Assembly (NCBI GenBank): GCA_964034945.1
Contig: OZ035962.1
Span: 97,817,784 to 97,881,783 of the forward strand
DNA from: Chrysopilus asiliformis
Lineage: Eukaryota; Arthropoda; Insecta; Diptera; Rhagionidae
DNA: 64,000 nt
Direction: 5' to 3'
Positions within the stretch are counted from its first letter, which is position 1, and each line of letters starts with the position of its first letter. The position numbers were made by a program, and so were the translations under genes. The notes under the pieces were generated by a model. That model ran no database searches. It saw only the letters and a list, made by a program, of their open reading frames with translations, and was not told the origin of the DNA. Shown here one piece after another: positions 1-13,900 of this stretch.

Positions 1-103
1 CTCCTTCTCTCCGCCACCATACAAATGTGTATTTTGAAAATAAAAACCTCATATAGAGTATTTGACGATTCGCCCATGGCAATTGTAGCTTTTCTTATGT
101 TTT
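1..103 (+). mobile_element. 3' end of a HINE-like (mini-me/DINE-1-type) element, subfamily A2, cut by the window edge
   Basis: The stretch contains CTCATATAG at 48-56, then AGAGTATTTGACGATT, and ends in GTAGCTTTTCTTATGTTT. The same 3' end is seen at 20966-21020, where the matching inverted motif CTATATGAG lies at the 5' end of that copy. The start of this element lies outside the window. Classification is inferred from its similarity to the complete copies; it holds no coding sequence. Confidence 0.75.
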
Positions 104-2513
104 ATTTTTAACCAGAAATATTCTTTATTATCTTAAGTAAAACTTTTGCGGAGTGAAACCTTTTGCAATTCCAATATTGATTTACTGTTCCGAATCAATT
201 ACTTTCAGTAATTCTGCATTCTTGAACACATTAGATGGCTTTTAGGGGCGAATTCGCTGCACTTTGAAAACATTATTGTCTTTAGTCGTTTTGCACAACC
301 CCAGAATTTCCTCGGATGGAGCATCATTCATTGTGGTGGAAGATTCTAGCATTTGAGACGATCACCCCTCTTTAGCTGTCAATATGAATTATTGATGTTG
401 ACGCGCAGTGTTTATTAGTAGCAAAGTAATATTATTAATAAAAATTCCAGTCTTGGATTTATAACTGTCACCCCTCTTGTTGTCAGTCTTATTCTTATGC
501 GATTCCGTTCAATAACCCCACATGCCTTGTAGAAGAACATCCCTCTTAGAAAAACAAGCGCTAGTAACGCGATTTGACGTTTCCTCCCCTGATTTAATTC
601 ACACTATTCAAAACTTCAGCGCACTTTCATTGTACACGCAAAAAAGAAACATTTATAAGACAGACAACATGATTTGTTTATGGCAATCAAATTTCATTTC
701 AGGGAAATAATTTATATTTTAATCGCTGAAACATTTTTGATTCAAACATTACTCGTTTCTATTAGACACAATTTCGTTGGGCCAAAAATATTATTCTTTT
801 ATCTCAAATAAAATAATTTTTCATCCTAGCAAGAATTCTTTATCGTGAGAATGTTTTATGATTTAAATAAACCAATTATGTTTGAGCAAAAACAACACCG
901 GCCGACAGAAAATTTGGTGTACACGATAATAAAGCCTTTTTTGGATAATTTGGTATCACTAAATCCGAATCCGGTAATGGTTTAGCCACAGGAGCTATAC
1001 TTTTTTTTTGAAATATTGAGTGTTAGCCATTAATCAGCCACCCTGCATATCTCAAAAACTAGAGCTACTCCAGCGAAACCACAGCCAGATTCAAACTCTA
1101 ATATCAAGTGCACAAAAACAGAAATCCTGTGGTGTCGGCCAGTGTAATCGATAAAATATAGAGAATGTTTGTAGCAAACAAAATTTGTTTGCTGCGAATA
1201 TATTATTATTTTTCTCGGTGTATGTATCGATTGATTTTGATAAATTCTCTATAGATTCTTCCCGTTCTAAGGAAAGTATCGAAGATATGTCTGCTCATTG
1301 TTTTCATTTCCAAGATCTGTGCCATAGATTTTTTCCACGGGTACACATCGAGATTTCCCTTCTTAAGACTTTTCCTAGATTTATGTGTGTATCTTTGTGG
1401 TGGTTGATGTAGAACAAATGCCCAATTCGATGTGATTGTCATGTCACATGAAGAAAATTGATGGCCCACCCTGAACCAGATAGCCTCATTCTGATTTCGA
1501 TGGGACTCCGTGTTCACTAAAGTTGTCCTCCGTAGCGTTGCTTTTTTCAAAATTATGGAAGGATAAATTTTTAGACTATATATATTTCCTACTTTATCGT
1601 TTATATAAACAACATTCGGTTGAGCAAGTTTTTTGAAAGTTTGTTTGTTACCCGCTTGCCCTTCATTTTCACCCTCTCATCAGTCCTGAATTGTTTTTCT
1701 TGGAGTATATGTGTTGGGTCGATGTTGGTCGTATCTTGTATGCTTCTAAGCGTGATAATGAACAGTGACAGTTTAGTTAAGTTAAGTCTTTGGATATGGT
1801 CAATCAGAGATTTTCTTACTTTCTTTTCATATCTTTTCGATTTCGTCTCTATTTCCATCGGCGATCTTTTTTATCGTGATGCCACAAACTTTTCCAACAT
1901 CCCAATAGTTTATTGTTTCTCTTCTTGTATTTGAAATGTTGACTAAATAAAATACATAGAATATTTTTGTTTATACTTGGTGATTTTTTATATTATTTTT
2001 ATATTTATAGATCGGCCTGTCAGTTTTGTGGGATATAACCTACAAATGAATCCAAACTGCGATTAACTTGTTTACTGTCAATGTAATTCTATTGTACATC
2101 GGTTCAATTCACGATAATCCTTTCAAAGAGTTAATATTGTTTAATGAAAAGATTTAATTTATTTGACACAGTTGAAAATAAGTTTAAAAAGGTGTTGCTT
2201 GAGAATGTATTCTTTTGAAGCATTTCTTATTTTTGAAAAAAAAAACAATCTTGCAGTCAATTCTTTTTGTGAAACAATACGATCAACCAAAAACACATAA
2301 ATACGTTGCCAGTTGCCTAGGTATCCATACAGATTGGCGAAAAGCAACGAATAACGACGTATTGATGTGTATAATTAATTAACAAATCTAAATTTTTGTA
2401 AAGAAATTGTGGTGTGGATTTAAATCATGAGAAAATGTTCTTAAAAGACGAGATTTTGAAGAAAATTGTTGACGAAAATCTGTTTTTCAAGAGATTAAGT
2501 TTTTATTTGTCTT
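104..2513. other. AT-rich non-coding stretch, nothing recognised
   Basis: No gene is supported here. The open frames of 60 to 115 codons lie on both strands, overlap one another between 1185 and 1934, and match no domain I know. No repeat shared with the rest of the window was found. It reads as ordinary intergenic or intronic DNA. Confidence 0.6.
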
Positions 2514-3073
2514 TTTATACCCGTATGGTGAAACCAAAGGGTATATTAACTTTGCCTTACCGTTTGTAAACGCCAAGATCCCGTCATCACACATAAAAAT
2601 GAATTACACCAGTGTGTTTAGAATGATAAAAATAATTAATTTCTGCATGTCCGTCTGTCTGTCTGACCGTCTGTCTGTCTGTCTGTGGCGCGGATTGCGG
2701 GCGCACGGATTGAGGTAGAGACTTGAAATTTTGCGCAGATCCGTTTTTCGTAAAAGGCCAGGCTAAGTTCGTTAATGGGCAAAAATGGACCATTAGGGGG
2801 GGGTACCCCCCATACGAACGAAAACGGGTTTTGTGAATATCTCAAAAACGGTGCATCTTATCAAAAAAGTGCAAGAACAGAAGTCATGTAGGGTATGATT
2901 CTACATAAGACTCCCATACATCAAAATCCGATTGGAATAAATTTTAAAAAATCTGTTTGGAAAGTTTGACTTCAAAGTGGAATTTTGGTACAACTGTTCG
3001 AATTTTGATACGAATATCACCATACGGGTCTCCAATGATTGCCAGATTGGCAATTATGGCTTTTGTTATGTTT
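2514..3073 (+). mobile_element. HINE-like element, family A, copy 1 (full length)
   Basis: This non-autonomous element of about 560 bp starts TTTATACCCG and ends GTTATGTTT. It has a perfect 12-bp subterminal inverted repeat: ACCCGTATGGTG at 2519-2530 and CACCATACGGGT at 3018-3029. A (GTCY)n array of about 11 units runs from about 2651 to 2690. A perfect 7-bp-stem hairpin, ATTGCCAGATTGGCAAT at 3038-3054, sits about 20 bp before the 3' end. The element is flanked by T runs, consistent with T|T insertion. These are the marks of Helentron-associated elements (HINEs), to which Drosophila DINE-1 belongs, and of dipteran mini-me elements with (GTCY)n. The class is inferred from structure; the repeat itself is certain, since five other copies lie in this window. 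Confidence 0.85.
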
Positions 3074-6000
3074 TCATTTATTATCATTTGTTCGATATTA
3101 TTCGAGTATTTAGATTGTACATCAACCTGAGTTGTTTGGAATTGAAAACTTGCTCTTTGCCACTGAAAATCTTGGCTCATTAAAATAAAATTGGGAGATC
3201 CTCGAGTAAATTCAAGGGTTCGCAAATAGTACCGATTGCTCGAGTTAATTCGAGTGTGGCTGGTAAGGATTATTAATTTTCGCCTTGAATTTTCCACGGC
3301 AATTGGGTGCCGTTTACACCAACGAAACTTAGCAACTTAAGTTCAACGTAAATTATTTAAGTACCAGAATTTCTATGCCAAGCCATAGTTATTTTTTAAA
3401 GAATAGTTAGTGCCTGAAATACATAAATAAATTTTAACATCCAAATAATAAAAGGGCAATATATGTAAATAAATTTTAATTTAAACCAGATGAAAATTGG
3501 CGCTATTAACCTTAATTTATGAAACCCACAATGAGGTTAAGTGCTGTCTATTTCGAGGAGGTTGAAAAATAAACTAGAACAATAAGAGAATTTTTTAAGC
3601 CAACCAACATTTCTTCATTAGCCTTCCCTGCAGTTAACTTTTACTCTTTGCCCAAAGTCCATTGTCGATTGGTACCATTATTCAGTACTTGAACTTTAAA
3701 AAAGTTCAACCTAAATTTTTAGGGTTTGAAAATTTTACGAAATTAAGAACGAGAGTTTGACTATTTTAACATAGTTTGAGGCGTTACTAATTGGAAAATA
3801 GTTGAGGTGGCGCAATGAACCAAAAAAGATGACATTAAAAAATAATCAAAATCTCACACGATCAAGCATATATGCACTGCACTCTTCCCAATCCTACTGC
3901 TTTCGGGGTGGAAAAACTACGCTCCGCTTAACGAACGATCTATAGTCCTGACGTACTACCACTAACCTAGAAACGTGTGTACAATATTTAAGGAAAAATA
4001 TTATCCATCTGACTGAGGAAAACTGCTTTTTCTTCACTTCTTCAGCAATGAATACCACGAAACGGAGCAAAATTCCGTGTGCACACGAAGGAGTCAATAG
4101 GTACGAGTAGTATGTGTCTAACTGATATTTCGTACGTGTGGATAACTTGTTCAGTGGTGTATAAAGCACCGAAATGCTTGTCGTATATATATATTTATAA
4201 CCTTGGATATTATAATTTCCCTGTATTCCGCAATGTGTGCCAAAAGAAACATGAAATAGTGGCAGCAACGTGTACAATTTATAATACGCCCTTTTCGTCC
4301 CCAAAAATTTTCCACCTCAACGCTCGTCGTCTCCTACCGATCGGATCCGTTTTAGAGCCTAACAAGCAACGAACTGAGCAGAGCGTTGGATGACTTGAAC
4401 GGCACGAAAATACATTTCTTGGTATCCTTACTCGTAGGATCCACACGTTTCTATAAATATCTTGTTAGAATTTCCGCGAAGTACTGGCCCATTTGATGGA
4501 AGTAGGTGACTCCTAATGGCTTCTTTTGCTCCTTTTTTGTGCATCGAGTGTCGTGTGTTGATACGGAAGACGACGCCCGCTCGACATATGTATTGTCTGG
4601 CAACGCGGTGCCGTGGCGTCTGTGCATGTGTAGTTTTTGAAAAGAAAGAAAGCCAACTAATGAATAATACAAAGGGATGAAATGAATGCCAGGGTAACAA
4701 AGTTGAAAGAATGCTCCCCAAAGCAATCCACCACCTCCTCAACATAAGTGAAAAGCGAAATGGGGCGCAAATACTGAGCACGGGAAAGAATTTTTTTGGA
4801 GCTCGTTCTTTCGGTTCCTCAAAAAAAAAAGAAAAATCTCACTACCCAAAGTTGTAGTGGTAGTGATGGCTGTTCATTATAATTTTTGGTTTGTTCTTGC
4901 CGGTTTTTTTGCTTTTTGTTTTTGTATTTTTTTCATTTTTCATTCCACGACTTGACTAACCGCCCTCCGCCCCTGCCTTTCGACCTCATCCGCACCCGTC
5001 TCCTAAACGCACACTCGGTTACTTTTTCAATTTTATGTCCTTTCTTAGTTTTTTCTACAGCTTTGAAATGGTTGCCTTACCACTCTGGCTTTTTCTTGCT
5101 CCTTTCTTTATTATTTTTTCCCTTTTCTTTTTTTTTTTTTTGTAATTTATGTCGAAATGGGTTCCTTGGGTAATTGGATTTTTTGTCTTTAGATTTTTTT
5201 CAACCCCCATTTTCTTTCGTCTTTAGGTCGAACTTAGTTGTTTTTTTGTTTTGTTTTAATACATTGTTCTGTATGTATGTTGGTTTGTGTGCAACTAAAT
5301 ATGTGCTAAGCTGGGTTACTCCTGTGTGTTATTCTTACTCAGACTATTTCGCTTTCGTCTTATCCGTTCCCAATTTTCGGTTCGAATGTTTTTTCTGTTT
5401 AAGAAAAAGTGTGCAACGATGTCCATTGGGTTGATTGTGTATTGCTAACATTTCAAATGTGCGGTCACCAGTTTCGGTTGGACATTGATAATCGGGGATA
5501 GAAAAAAAATCTTAAACTGAAAATGTACTACGTGTAAAACCTAAAAGGTCAAATTTCCCCGTTAAGATAGAACAGGAGCAAAAAGAAGGAATATAAAAAA
5601 CAAACAGGATTTCTCGATCCTGAACACAGTTCCTTAAGAATTTCTGCAGAGATATTTTTTTTTTGGGAGAGTCAAGTTAATTTCTTTTGTGGTATGTACA
5701 TATCAAAATAAAGGATTTTGTCATAGACAACAAAGTTAGGGTTAAGAGAATTTTGTAATAAAAGAATTTATAGTATTCTTTAAATATAATGTCAAAGTCG
5801 AGTTCTGTGCGGAAAATTCCCTATATAAATGAAAAATGTTTGAAGTTAAATTTATTTTAATATTTTTTTTAATTTAAATTTTTTTAAGTAAAATCCTTTG
5901 GGCTCGATGATTTAAACATGATACCTATTTCGATAAAGTTTTGTTCTGATTCATTTTTTTTTCAGGATTTTTAGTTCTTCTGTTCAAGATTCTCCTGTAC

Positions 6001-6597
6001 AACGGACATAGGCATATAATAATCTGCGGCCCACGACGTTCACAGAGACAACCGTTAAAGGAAAAGCTGTAGAAAATTTTGTTTTAAGTAGCAGTGACTG
6101 AAAATTATATGAAAAAATATAAAAATTTAGATTTTTTTTCATTTTTCACAATGAATATTTTACACAGTCGTTGCAAATATGATTTTGTTTTGAATTTATT
6201 CTGTTTTACATCCACCATATTATATTGTAATAAATTGTAATAGGTGTTTATTAAAAATTTCTGAAAAATTACAACGAAAAAATGCGCCGCAGACGAAAAT
6301 ATTTAGAACATGTTTTCCATAGTGTAAAAAAAATCGCGGTATACAGAAAAATATGATTTTCAGTAACAAAGAAATCAGAGTTGACTCCAAAATTTTAAAA
6401 TCAGTGGTCGGTACTTTTTTGGGGCCATTGCATCGAATCCATACTTTGAAACACGGTTGCCAGATAGCAAACTTTTTTGTAAATTGAATCACGCTTTAAA
6501 TTCCAGTTAATAATATTGTGCATATTTTATATGTTTCTTATTTTATGTATATCGTCAACTGTGATTCTAATGTCGGTTTTCAAGAAATTTTAAATGT
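3074..6597. other. AT-rich non-coding stretch with one repeat-arm fragment
   Basis: No gene is supported. At 3307-3377 there is a fragment starting GTGCCGTTTACACCAACG that matches, in reverse complement, the arm at 25491-25562. From about 4886 to 5240 the plus strand is strongly T-rich, and its long open frames are products of that composition. A copy of the motif ATGCGCCGCAGACGAAAAT lies at 6282-6300 and recurs near 27848, 28021 and 56045. Confidence 0.55.
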
Positions 6598-6634
6598 CCG
6601 CTAATTCGATTTAGCGGCCGCTAAAAGTTTCGTG
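6598..6634 (+). repeat. Palindromic dispersed repeat, copy 1
   Basis: It begins with CCGCTAATTCGATTTAGCGG, which has perfect 7-base arms CCGCTAA and TTAGCGG around a 6-base loop. CCGCTAAAAGTTTCGTG follows, overlapping the arm. The reverse complement of 38724-38761 repeats the same order with a few substitutions. Function is unknown; it could be the end of a mobile element or a protein-binding palindrome. Confidence 0.5.
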
Positions 6635-9129
6635 AAACCTGCAATAAGATCGATAAAAGGAATCAAAAAGTGCCCAAGCTGACCACCATAACTTTGACTC
6701 GCTGGCATTAGGCGAGAGTGTAGAGCCGACATTAGGTTAAAATATAGTAGTTTTACTAGAGCCACACCCAAAAACTCGAAGATCCACAGTGTCGATTTTG
6801 ATATTATTGCAAATTTTACAGTCGATAAAACGAAAATACCTTGCAAATCCAATAACGTTTATGTAGTTTTAATTGTTGTTTTGAATTTATATCCTTAATG
6901 CGTTGATAAGAAAACCAAGATACATACCTGAAAAATAGAAGAAAAAATTAAATTAAAATAATTTATTTTTATATCGTTATATTTATATAAAAATAGAGGC
7001 ATTTTTGATTTTCGATGCCTTTTGGCGGATCGAATTGCGCCATTTTCCGCGATATATCAGAACGTCGTATATTGAAACGTTGTATTGTATTTTTACTCTC
7101 ATTTTTTACATTTTAATAGTATGCATGGTAAAATTTGTAATAAAATAAAAGTTCCATAATTTGAAAATTGAAAAAACAATTTGTCTCAAGAATTGGAGTG
7201 TTGAACATCAAATTTTTATAGTACAAAACATCGGGCGTTGTAATACTATACAAAACATCGGGCGTTGTATGTGAAAACGTCTTATATCGAGACATCTTAA
7301 ATCGAGGGATGCTGCCTGGAGTTAAATATTTCGAAGACAAGTGATAAAAATAAAATAACAAAATTAATGGACCATTCAACAAAAAAAGAATTTCTTATAA
7401 AATTGATCTACCAGCATTATTAATATCATTACGACCCCTTGAATTCTCTCAAAAGTTCTCTATTCAGTATACCTATGTCATAATAATCTTTCACCAGAAT
7501 CCAATAATAAAATAGATCTCAATCCGAATTCGACCAGTTGCTATTTCACATCTTCATTATGTGCCACGATACTTAATGGTCTGGAAGTTTTCAAATTAGC
7601 CCAACATAGTCTATTGTCCATATGGATTAAAGGGGGTTGCGAGGTCACCTAATCTATCATACCACCAAAGGAAACAATATCCCACTTTTTTTCAATGATT
7701 TCATTCCTTTTGCTGCTACTAGAATTTGGTGTGACAAGTCCCTTTTTTTTTTGAAAAATTCGACCCCTATCACTTGGTATAGCCAAAAATTCATACAATT
7801 GAAAAACTCCCTTATAAATAGTATAGGGCAGTGAGAAAAAGTAAAAACGATGAAGATGATGAAGATTGAACACTCGACTGGGATGAGGTGAGAAAGAATG
7901 TGAGTTTTCTATCAAAACGTGAGTTTAAAAAAAAAGAAGAAAAGTTGCTTTAGGTTGCCTTGGGGGTTGGTGATTTAAAGTCGTCGTGGAAAACGTCCAT
8001 CCCCATATACCCAGAGACCGGTGGCATCTTTTCACTTTCATCTATATCCATTTACCCATTTTCGTACAATTTATCCAATTTATCCATTCGTTCGTTGTCG
8101 TCATCATCATCTTCCATATATTCAGTCAAGACAAGTCAAACGAAACCGCGAACTTTCATAAGCGAAATGAGGGGTTCGGTTGATAGACAGAGGGTGAATG
8201 AGAGCCAAAATAGGGATTAGATGTGGAAATTCCTTCTTACTAAACGACAATAGGATCTGGTCTGCAGCAAAAGTAGCAGCGGCGAAGGGATAGAGATCAG
8301 TTTGGGTTAGGTACCATCAGGATGAATATCGTATCTGTATCTGAATTTATAAATATGCTATACGTTCTGTATGTTTATAGATACATAATGCGTATATATA
8401 TATGAAAAGATATAAGTATAAGAAGATGGGATCATTTAAACAAATCGATAATAGCTGTTAATGACATCGCTCATAAATCATTTTGGAAGACATTTCGGGT
8501 TGCCGTTGATGGTTGTACTCCTCAAATGGCAGCAAGAATAGTCAGTGGAGAGTATTATAGGAAGAGGAATGCTTTCCCAAAAAATCTCCCCTTCCCTTAC
8601 AAACACTTTTAGTAGCTCGGTTTGATGCTTTTATGTTGCCTCAACATGGAACTGATGATAGTCATCATGTACTTGTATTCATCTTTGGAACTTGCCCTTC
8701 ATCTGAAATGTTTCACCCCTTACTCTATAACAGCCCGGCACATTCAAAGTGAATAAAAATATACGAGTTATTAATATATACATATTGTCGAAATTTTCTT
8801 TTTTACTGATAGTCCCTTGAAATATTCACACAAACATTTCCCCTAAATATACTGTAACCGATTGTACTACAACATCGTTTTATGTATATTTTGGCCCTAT
8901 TTTCATCATCAGTTTTTTTGCGCTAGTTTTTTTTTATTCGTTTTTCGAAATGAATTGTAACAACCCTACACATGTGGAAATCTATATCGCATACTATGGG
9001 CTGTAACCTCATATGTTACAAATGTGCAATGGGTGTTCTATACGAACATCGCTTTGCCACTGCACCGGGAACAATAATAATTGCAGAGAAAAAGTGATCA
9101 ATCAAATGAAATACAATGAAAATGACGTA
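6635..9129. other. Non-coding stretch, nothing recognised
   Basis: No supported gene or repeat. The largest open frames (83 to 89 codons) are unrecognised and mostly overlapped by frames on the other strand. The short CpG-containing stretch around 7980-8220 carries TCATCATCATC-type simple sequence and no domain. Confidence 0.55.
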
Positions 9130-10119
9130 CACGCAAAGAAAAACTTAGGTGAAAATAACCAAAATCCTGGTATAGTTTACCCAAGATCTTGGTTTATTTC
9201 CAGCCTACCAAGATTTTTGGTGTTTTACCCAAAATTCTTTGGTATAAAATGAGATTTGGCAAAATAACCAAGGGTTTTGTAATTTAACCCATAAAACAAA
9301 TCTCTCTTGTTGATATGGAATCTCTTTCTGTTTCTTGCTTAGTGTGTGTTCATAGAATTTAATATATGTAACTAATGAGCGGAAATTGTTTTAGTGTGAT
9401 GACTTTAAAAATTAAGAGATGCGTGTTTGTTTCTGATAGTTTCTATATTGAATATTCGTATGGAGGAAATGTTTTATGACGACCAATATGATGCGAAATG
9501 AAAATAATTTATTTTGAATTATTTTTCTTACAAAAACTTCAAACGAATGAATTCTCTCGACGAATGTTGTTGTGTTACCTCGAAAAAATACTATTCGCGT
9601 TTAGTATTTTTCGAAAATGGGAAAAAATTATCGAAATCTTTTTTTCAGGGCATAAAAAATATTTCAAAAAACCATTTCAACTAATGTCTAAACTAAGAAA
9701 TGCTTTCCCAAAACTGATTTTTTGCATCAGTTTTATGAAAAATTATTGGAATCGCTTTAAAATCGAGTTTTTAGAACTGACGAATCGACTAACAAAATCG
9801 TCGCCATTTTTTCGTCATGCACAAGTGTGGCGCAGTTCTACTAGTAGTCTAATTACCTGCTGCAGGCATCCAAACATAATTTACCTAAGGCACTGTTCAT
9901 TATAACCCTGGCCTTGGGTAAATTTTGGGAAATAGTTTGCACAAAATCTTGGATGAATCTACCAATGTTTTTTAGTTATTTTACCAAATTTTTTACGCAG
10001 GTATTTCAACCAATTTTTTCGATAATTTAACCAAAAAAAATTAGATAACCAAAATTTCATACAAAACTCATTTACCAAAGACGCCTTGGGTAATATCCCT
10101 ATGTATATTTTTTTCCGTG
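9130..10119. mobile_element. CACTA-like non-autonomous element K3, 990 bp
   Basis: The ends are CACGCAAAGAAAAA and, in reverse complement, CACGGAAAAAAA, flanked on both sides by TA (9128-9129 and 10120-10121), read as a 2-bp target duplication. About 150 bp at the left end and 200 bp at the right end are filled with degenerate copies of a motif like AACCAAAATCTTGGTAA in both orientations. The middle (about 9340-9850) is single-copy and contains a 135-codon open frame at 9498-9905 that I do not recognise. A CAC start, a 2-bp duplication and subterminal motif arrays are typical of the CACTA/EnSpm group, so that class is inferred. Two other families in the window share the design. Confidence 0.6.
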
Positions 10120-10693
10120 TACATAAAGGATATTATAGCTACATATGGGGTCTGAGTAACTTACGAATATAAATCTATTCGCTCCTGTATAATATAATAT
10201 CCATTCATATACAAATGTAGAGGCTAATTTACATGCTATCATATATCATAAATGCATGCGGTCTATGCGATGAATCAACGACGACGACCCAAAATATGCG
10301 AACATTTCAAAATACTCGTAGGGCCGGATTGCAATTGTCAAATGCATTTGTGTTGACCGCCATCAACTTTCCCGTCAACTAAATGGGCTAACAGTTGAAT
10401 TTAACTGCGAAAGTCAACCAAGTCTTCCCTATTCGAAAGGAAATACAAGTAGTTTTGAGATAATACTAAATTCAAGGGCATGAACTAAGAGTTACAGAAA
10501 AGTTCGGATAAGAACACATAGGCAAAGTGATTTTTAATGTAATTATCCTTTTGAACGTCTTCCATAACTTTGAACCGGTTTTTGTTTTTTCCGGTTTTCT
10601 CGAAAATGGTGCGTTATATGGAAAAAATTATAAGAACCAAAAATGTTTAAAATATGATATTACATAGCTTTTCTACTTCTGAAAATTCAATTG
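10120..10693. other. Non-coding spacer
   Basis: No gene or repeat family recognised between the K3 element and the CT satellite. The sequence is AT-rich with stop codons in all frames. Confidence 0.5.
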
Positions 10694-10955
10694 AATCCCC
10701 CACTCTCTTCCTGACTCTCTCTCTCTCTTCCTCTCTCTCTCTCTCTCGCTCTCTCTCTCTTTCTCTTCCTCGCTGTCTCTCTTTTTCTCTTCCTCACTCT
10801 CTCTCGCTTCCTCACTCTCTCTCTCTCTTCCTCACTCTCTCTCTCTCTTCCTCACTCTCTCTCTCTCTCTCTCTTCCTCACTCTCTGTCTCTCTCTCTCT
10901 TCCTCACTCTCTCTCTCTCTCTCTCTTCCTCACTCTCTCTCTCTCTCTCTCGCTC
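10694..10955 (+). repeat. CT-rich satellite with CTTCCTCA interruptions
   Basis: The plus strand is almost pure pyrimidine: (CT)n runs broken at semi-regular intervals by CTTCCTCACTCTCT. The spacing suggests higher-order units of roughly 20-30 bp. The 105-codon Leu/Ser-rich open frame running through it is a composition artefact, not a gene. Long purine/pyrimidine mirror tracts of this type can form triplex DNA. Confidence 0.9.
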
Positions 10956-13900
10956 TTTGACCAGTTCGTAACTTTTGACCAGTTCGACCAAATATTAAGC
11001 GCTTCTCTGTGTTGGATAAACGATCTCGAAAACTAGCATTTGCACTTAACCCCTCACCTACTATCTTTTAGATCAATGAAGGGATTTTAATTAGGTTTTC
11101 ATAATTGATTTCATCGTGTCTTAAGCAAGTTTTCTACCAACTTTAATATACCCGCCCGTTCCCTATAACCACTCTCAATTTATCTTCTGAATTATCAAAA
11201 GCGATTTTCATCAGATTTTTACCTAAGTTACAAACCGTATCTTGGGAAAGGGTTGAAGCGCGAAGTGGTTAGACGTAGCAAACAATATTTTAAGGCGATT
11301 TTCATTGCATAGGGATCAACCCGAATTCCACCTAATGGCGAAATTTACATAAAAGTCCATTCGGTGGTTTATAAGATAACGTAACTGAAAGGTATGAAAA
11401 GATATGCAACTATTAAGAAATCGTGAAAACTTTCTTTTAGATGTGTGAACTAGATGTGTGAATACATTTTACAACGCGGAAAACAATCGCTGTGATTTAG
11501 TGCCAATTTTTGTGTAATTTGAAATCAGTGTGCGGCGGTAAAATACGATAGTATAAAAATATAATATTGAAAATATTTTTACATTAACGAATTCGGCAGC
11601 TCTACTGTAATTCACTCTATTACTCTAGTAATGACGCTTCAATGGTTCTACAGTTTTTTTGAATGCAATGCCACATACGGTCGCTCAGTCATTTTCTGAA
11701 CGCTTGCATTTTACACATAAAAATGCACACTGCAAAACATTGCATTTGGTCGAACAACCACAAAATATTGGAAGCAAACTTTATTATCATCATTCCAGCA
11801 ATCGTCGTTATAATCAACATCATGTGCTTCGAGGTTGGGACATTTTTAAACCGTCCAACATTTTCTAGTGGTTAGTTTCCATTTGAGGGATTTTTATTTT
11901 ATCTCCAAAAAGGTCATGTTTTACCAAAGTCGTATTTTCCTGTACGGTAAACTCGTATGGGCAATAGAATTAATCTACGATGGATGAAAATCAAATGACC
12001 ATAAGATGTGCGGCGGCATCGCGATCTTGGGGAGCACAAGTATTGCCCATGTATCTAAGATATCCCAAGATAGGCGGTTGATTCGTTTACAGTCCAAGGA
12101 GTTATATTTCTTGCGATGGTAGACAAGAAGACGAGATTTACCATTTCAACTGTGGACATTGCCGAGATACATTTAAATAAAAAAAAAATATCAGTAGCAT
12201 AAAACAGAGAATACTCGTATAGAGCATATGGGTATGAGTAATGCTAGGTGTTTTTTTTATCTAAAATGAAATAACCTATTCATCGGAATGAGTTTGCTTG
12301 TCATGTTGTCTATTAAAACTGCTACCATTTAAGATTTAAGACAAAGTCTATATACGAAGAGAATTGATTGATTGGCAATTTTCAGTTAAATGAACCGTAC
12401 CAGATGCGGATAAGAGAATTCATAGAAAAGATTACCAAGTTCCTAACATGAATGTTTAAGAATAAAGATCGTTGGAATTTTAAAGTACGAGTATCTGACT
12501 GTATATGTTCTAAAGTAGGAATTCTATGTACGACTACGTTACGTTTCCTTGATAATGGTTTCAAGTTTCTCAAGAAGTAAATATGCTTCTGTTGTTACTA
12601 ATGCTGCCGCTGCTGTTGTTTCCGTTTTCTTACTTTTGGTACGGGTTTAATTTTTGTATATACTTGGATTTCATGTTTTCGCATTATGAGTGCAGTCATA
12701 TTTTTCCCCTTATTTTTACAAGGTTTTTTTCATCTTAAACAGATGGTGTCATTGTGACTCTTCTACATGATTGCCTGATGCTTGTTTATGCCGTGTGGAT
12801 TATTTTTAAGGTAGTTGAACATATTAAAATCATATCCTGTTGTCGATTTTGATTTTGAGATTTTAAAGCTAGTTTAAATAGAAATTTTTCATTAATTTAA
12901 GGAGTACGCAATTGCAATTATGGGAATTTTTGTGTTGTGATTGAATTAAGCAGAGTTGAGTACTGTTTGTACTGAAGTTTAGGCAAATGTTTGCAAGATT
13001 GTGGATGGCAGACTCGCGTTGGCCAAGATCTGCCGAATCGCTCGCCAAGCATCGATTCATGTACATTCACCAAATGCGTGGACGAAGCAAAAAATAGAAA
13101 CAAATTGACGGGTTGAGCCGAACTTAACGTTTTTTTAGAATGAACATTCCGTAAGGGGAGGGGGGGGGGGGCTTGTGTGGCTACAAAGTAGTATACCGGC
13201 TACAAGAACGCCATATCCTCACCCTTGGTAACAAAATATTTAAAAATTTGTAAAAGCAGTTCAAAACATCTCGCAAAAAAACTGAAAAACTGATCGAAAG
13301 ATGGCACAGAAATTATAGAAAATAGTTTCCTGTAAACAGAAAATGTTATAAAAAAGAGAAAAAATGTATAAAACATTCTTTTTAATAAATAAAATAAAAG
13401 AAGTTAATTAAATTTTCATTAAGGAAGTAAACTATTTTCATTCTAGATATCATTCCAACTGAATTCCAGTAGCAAAACATCATTCATTAACGACTGTAAG
13501 TAAATAAAAATTTACTGCGGAGTTAATTAATTTAATGAAACACAAGGTGATTTAGCTTTTTGCTGTTTTGGCCTGAAGGGATTTTTTCAAAGATTTTCTG
13601 CAATTGAATGCAGTGCTATTTTTACTTTTTTTTTTGCTAAAGGGTTAAAAAGTTATGTAAAAAAATTATGAAAAAAAAACCTAAGAGCTGTAACGGCAGC
13701 GAAGGGAGCGAGACATCAACACTACGTAAATTAAAAACAATAAACCGGAATGACGAATTGCACAAACAAATCTTCAGTGCATGCGAAATACTTAAAAGAG
13801 GGGTGGGGGGGGCTTCAAAAATAGGGGTGATTGTGGATGATATGTGGTTTAGATGTGGCATAAACAGGAGCACACTGCACAGTCAGAAATGGTGCATGGT

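Noticed and set aside
10654..10971. A 105-codon Ser/Leu-rich frame
   Set aside because: It is produced by the CT satellite; there is no start context, domain or coding-type composition.
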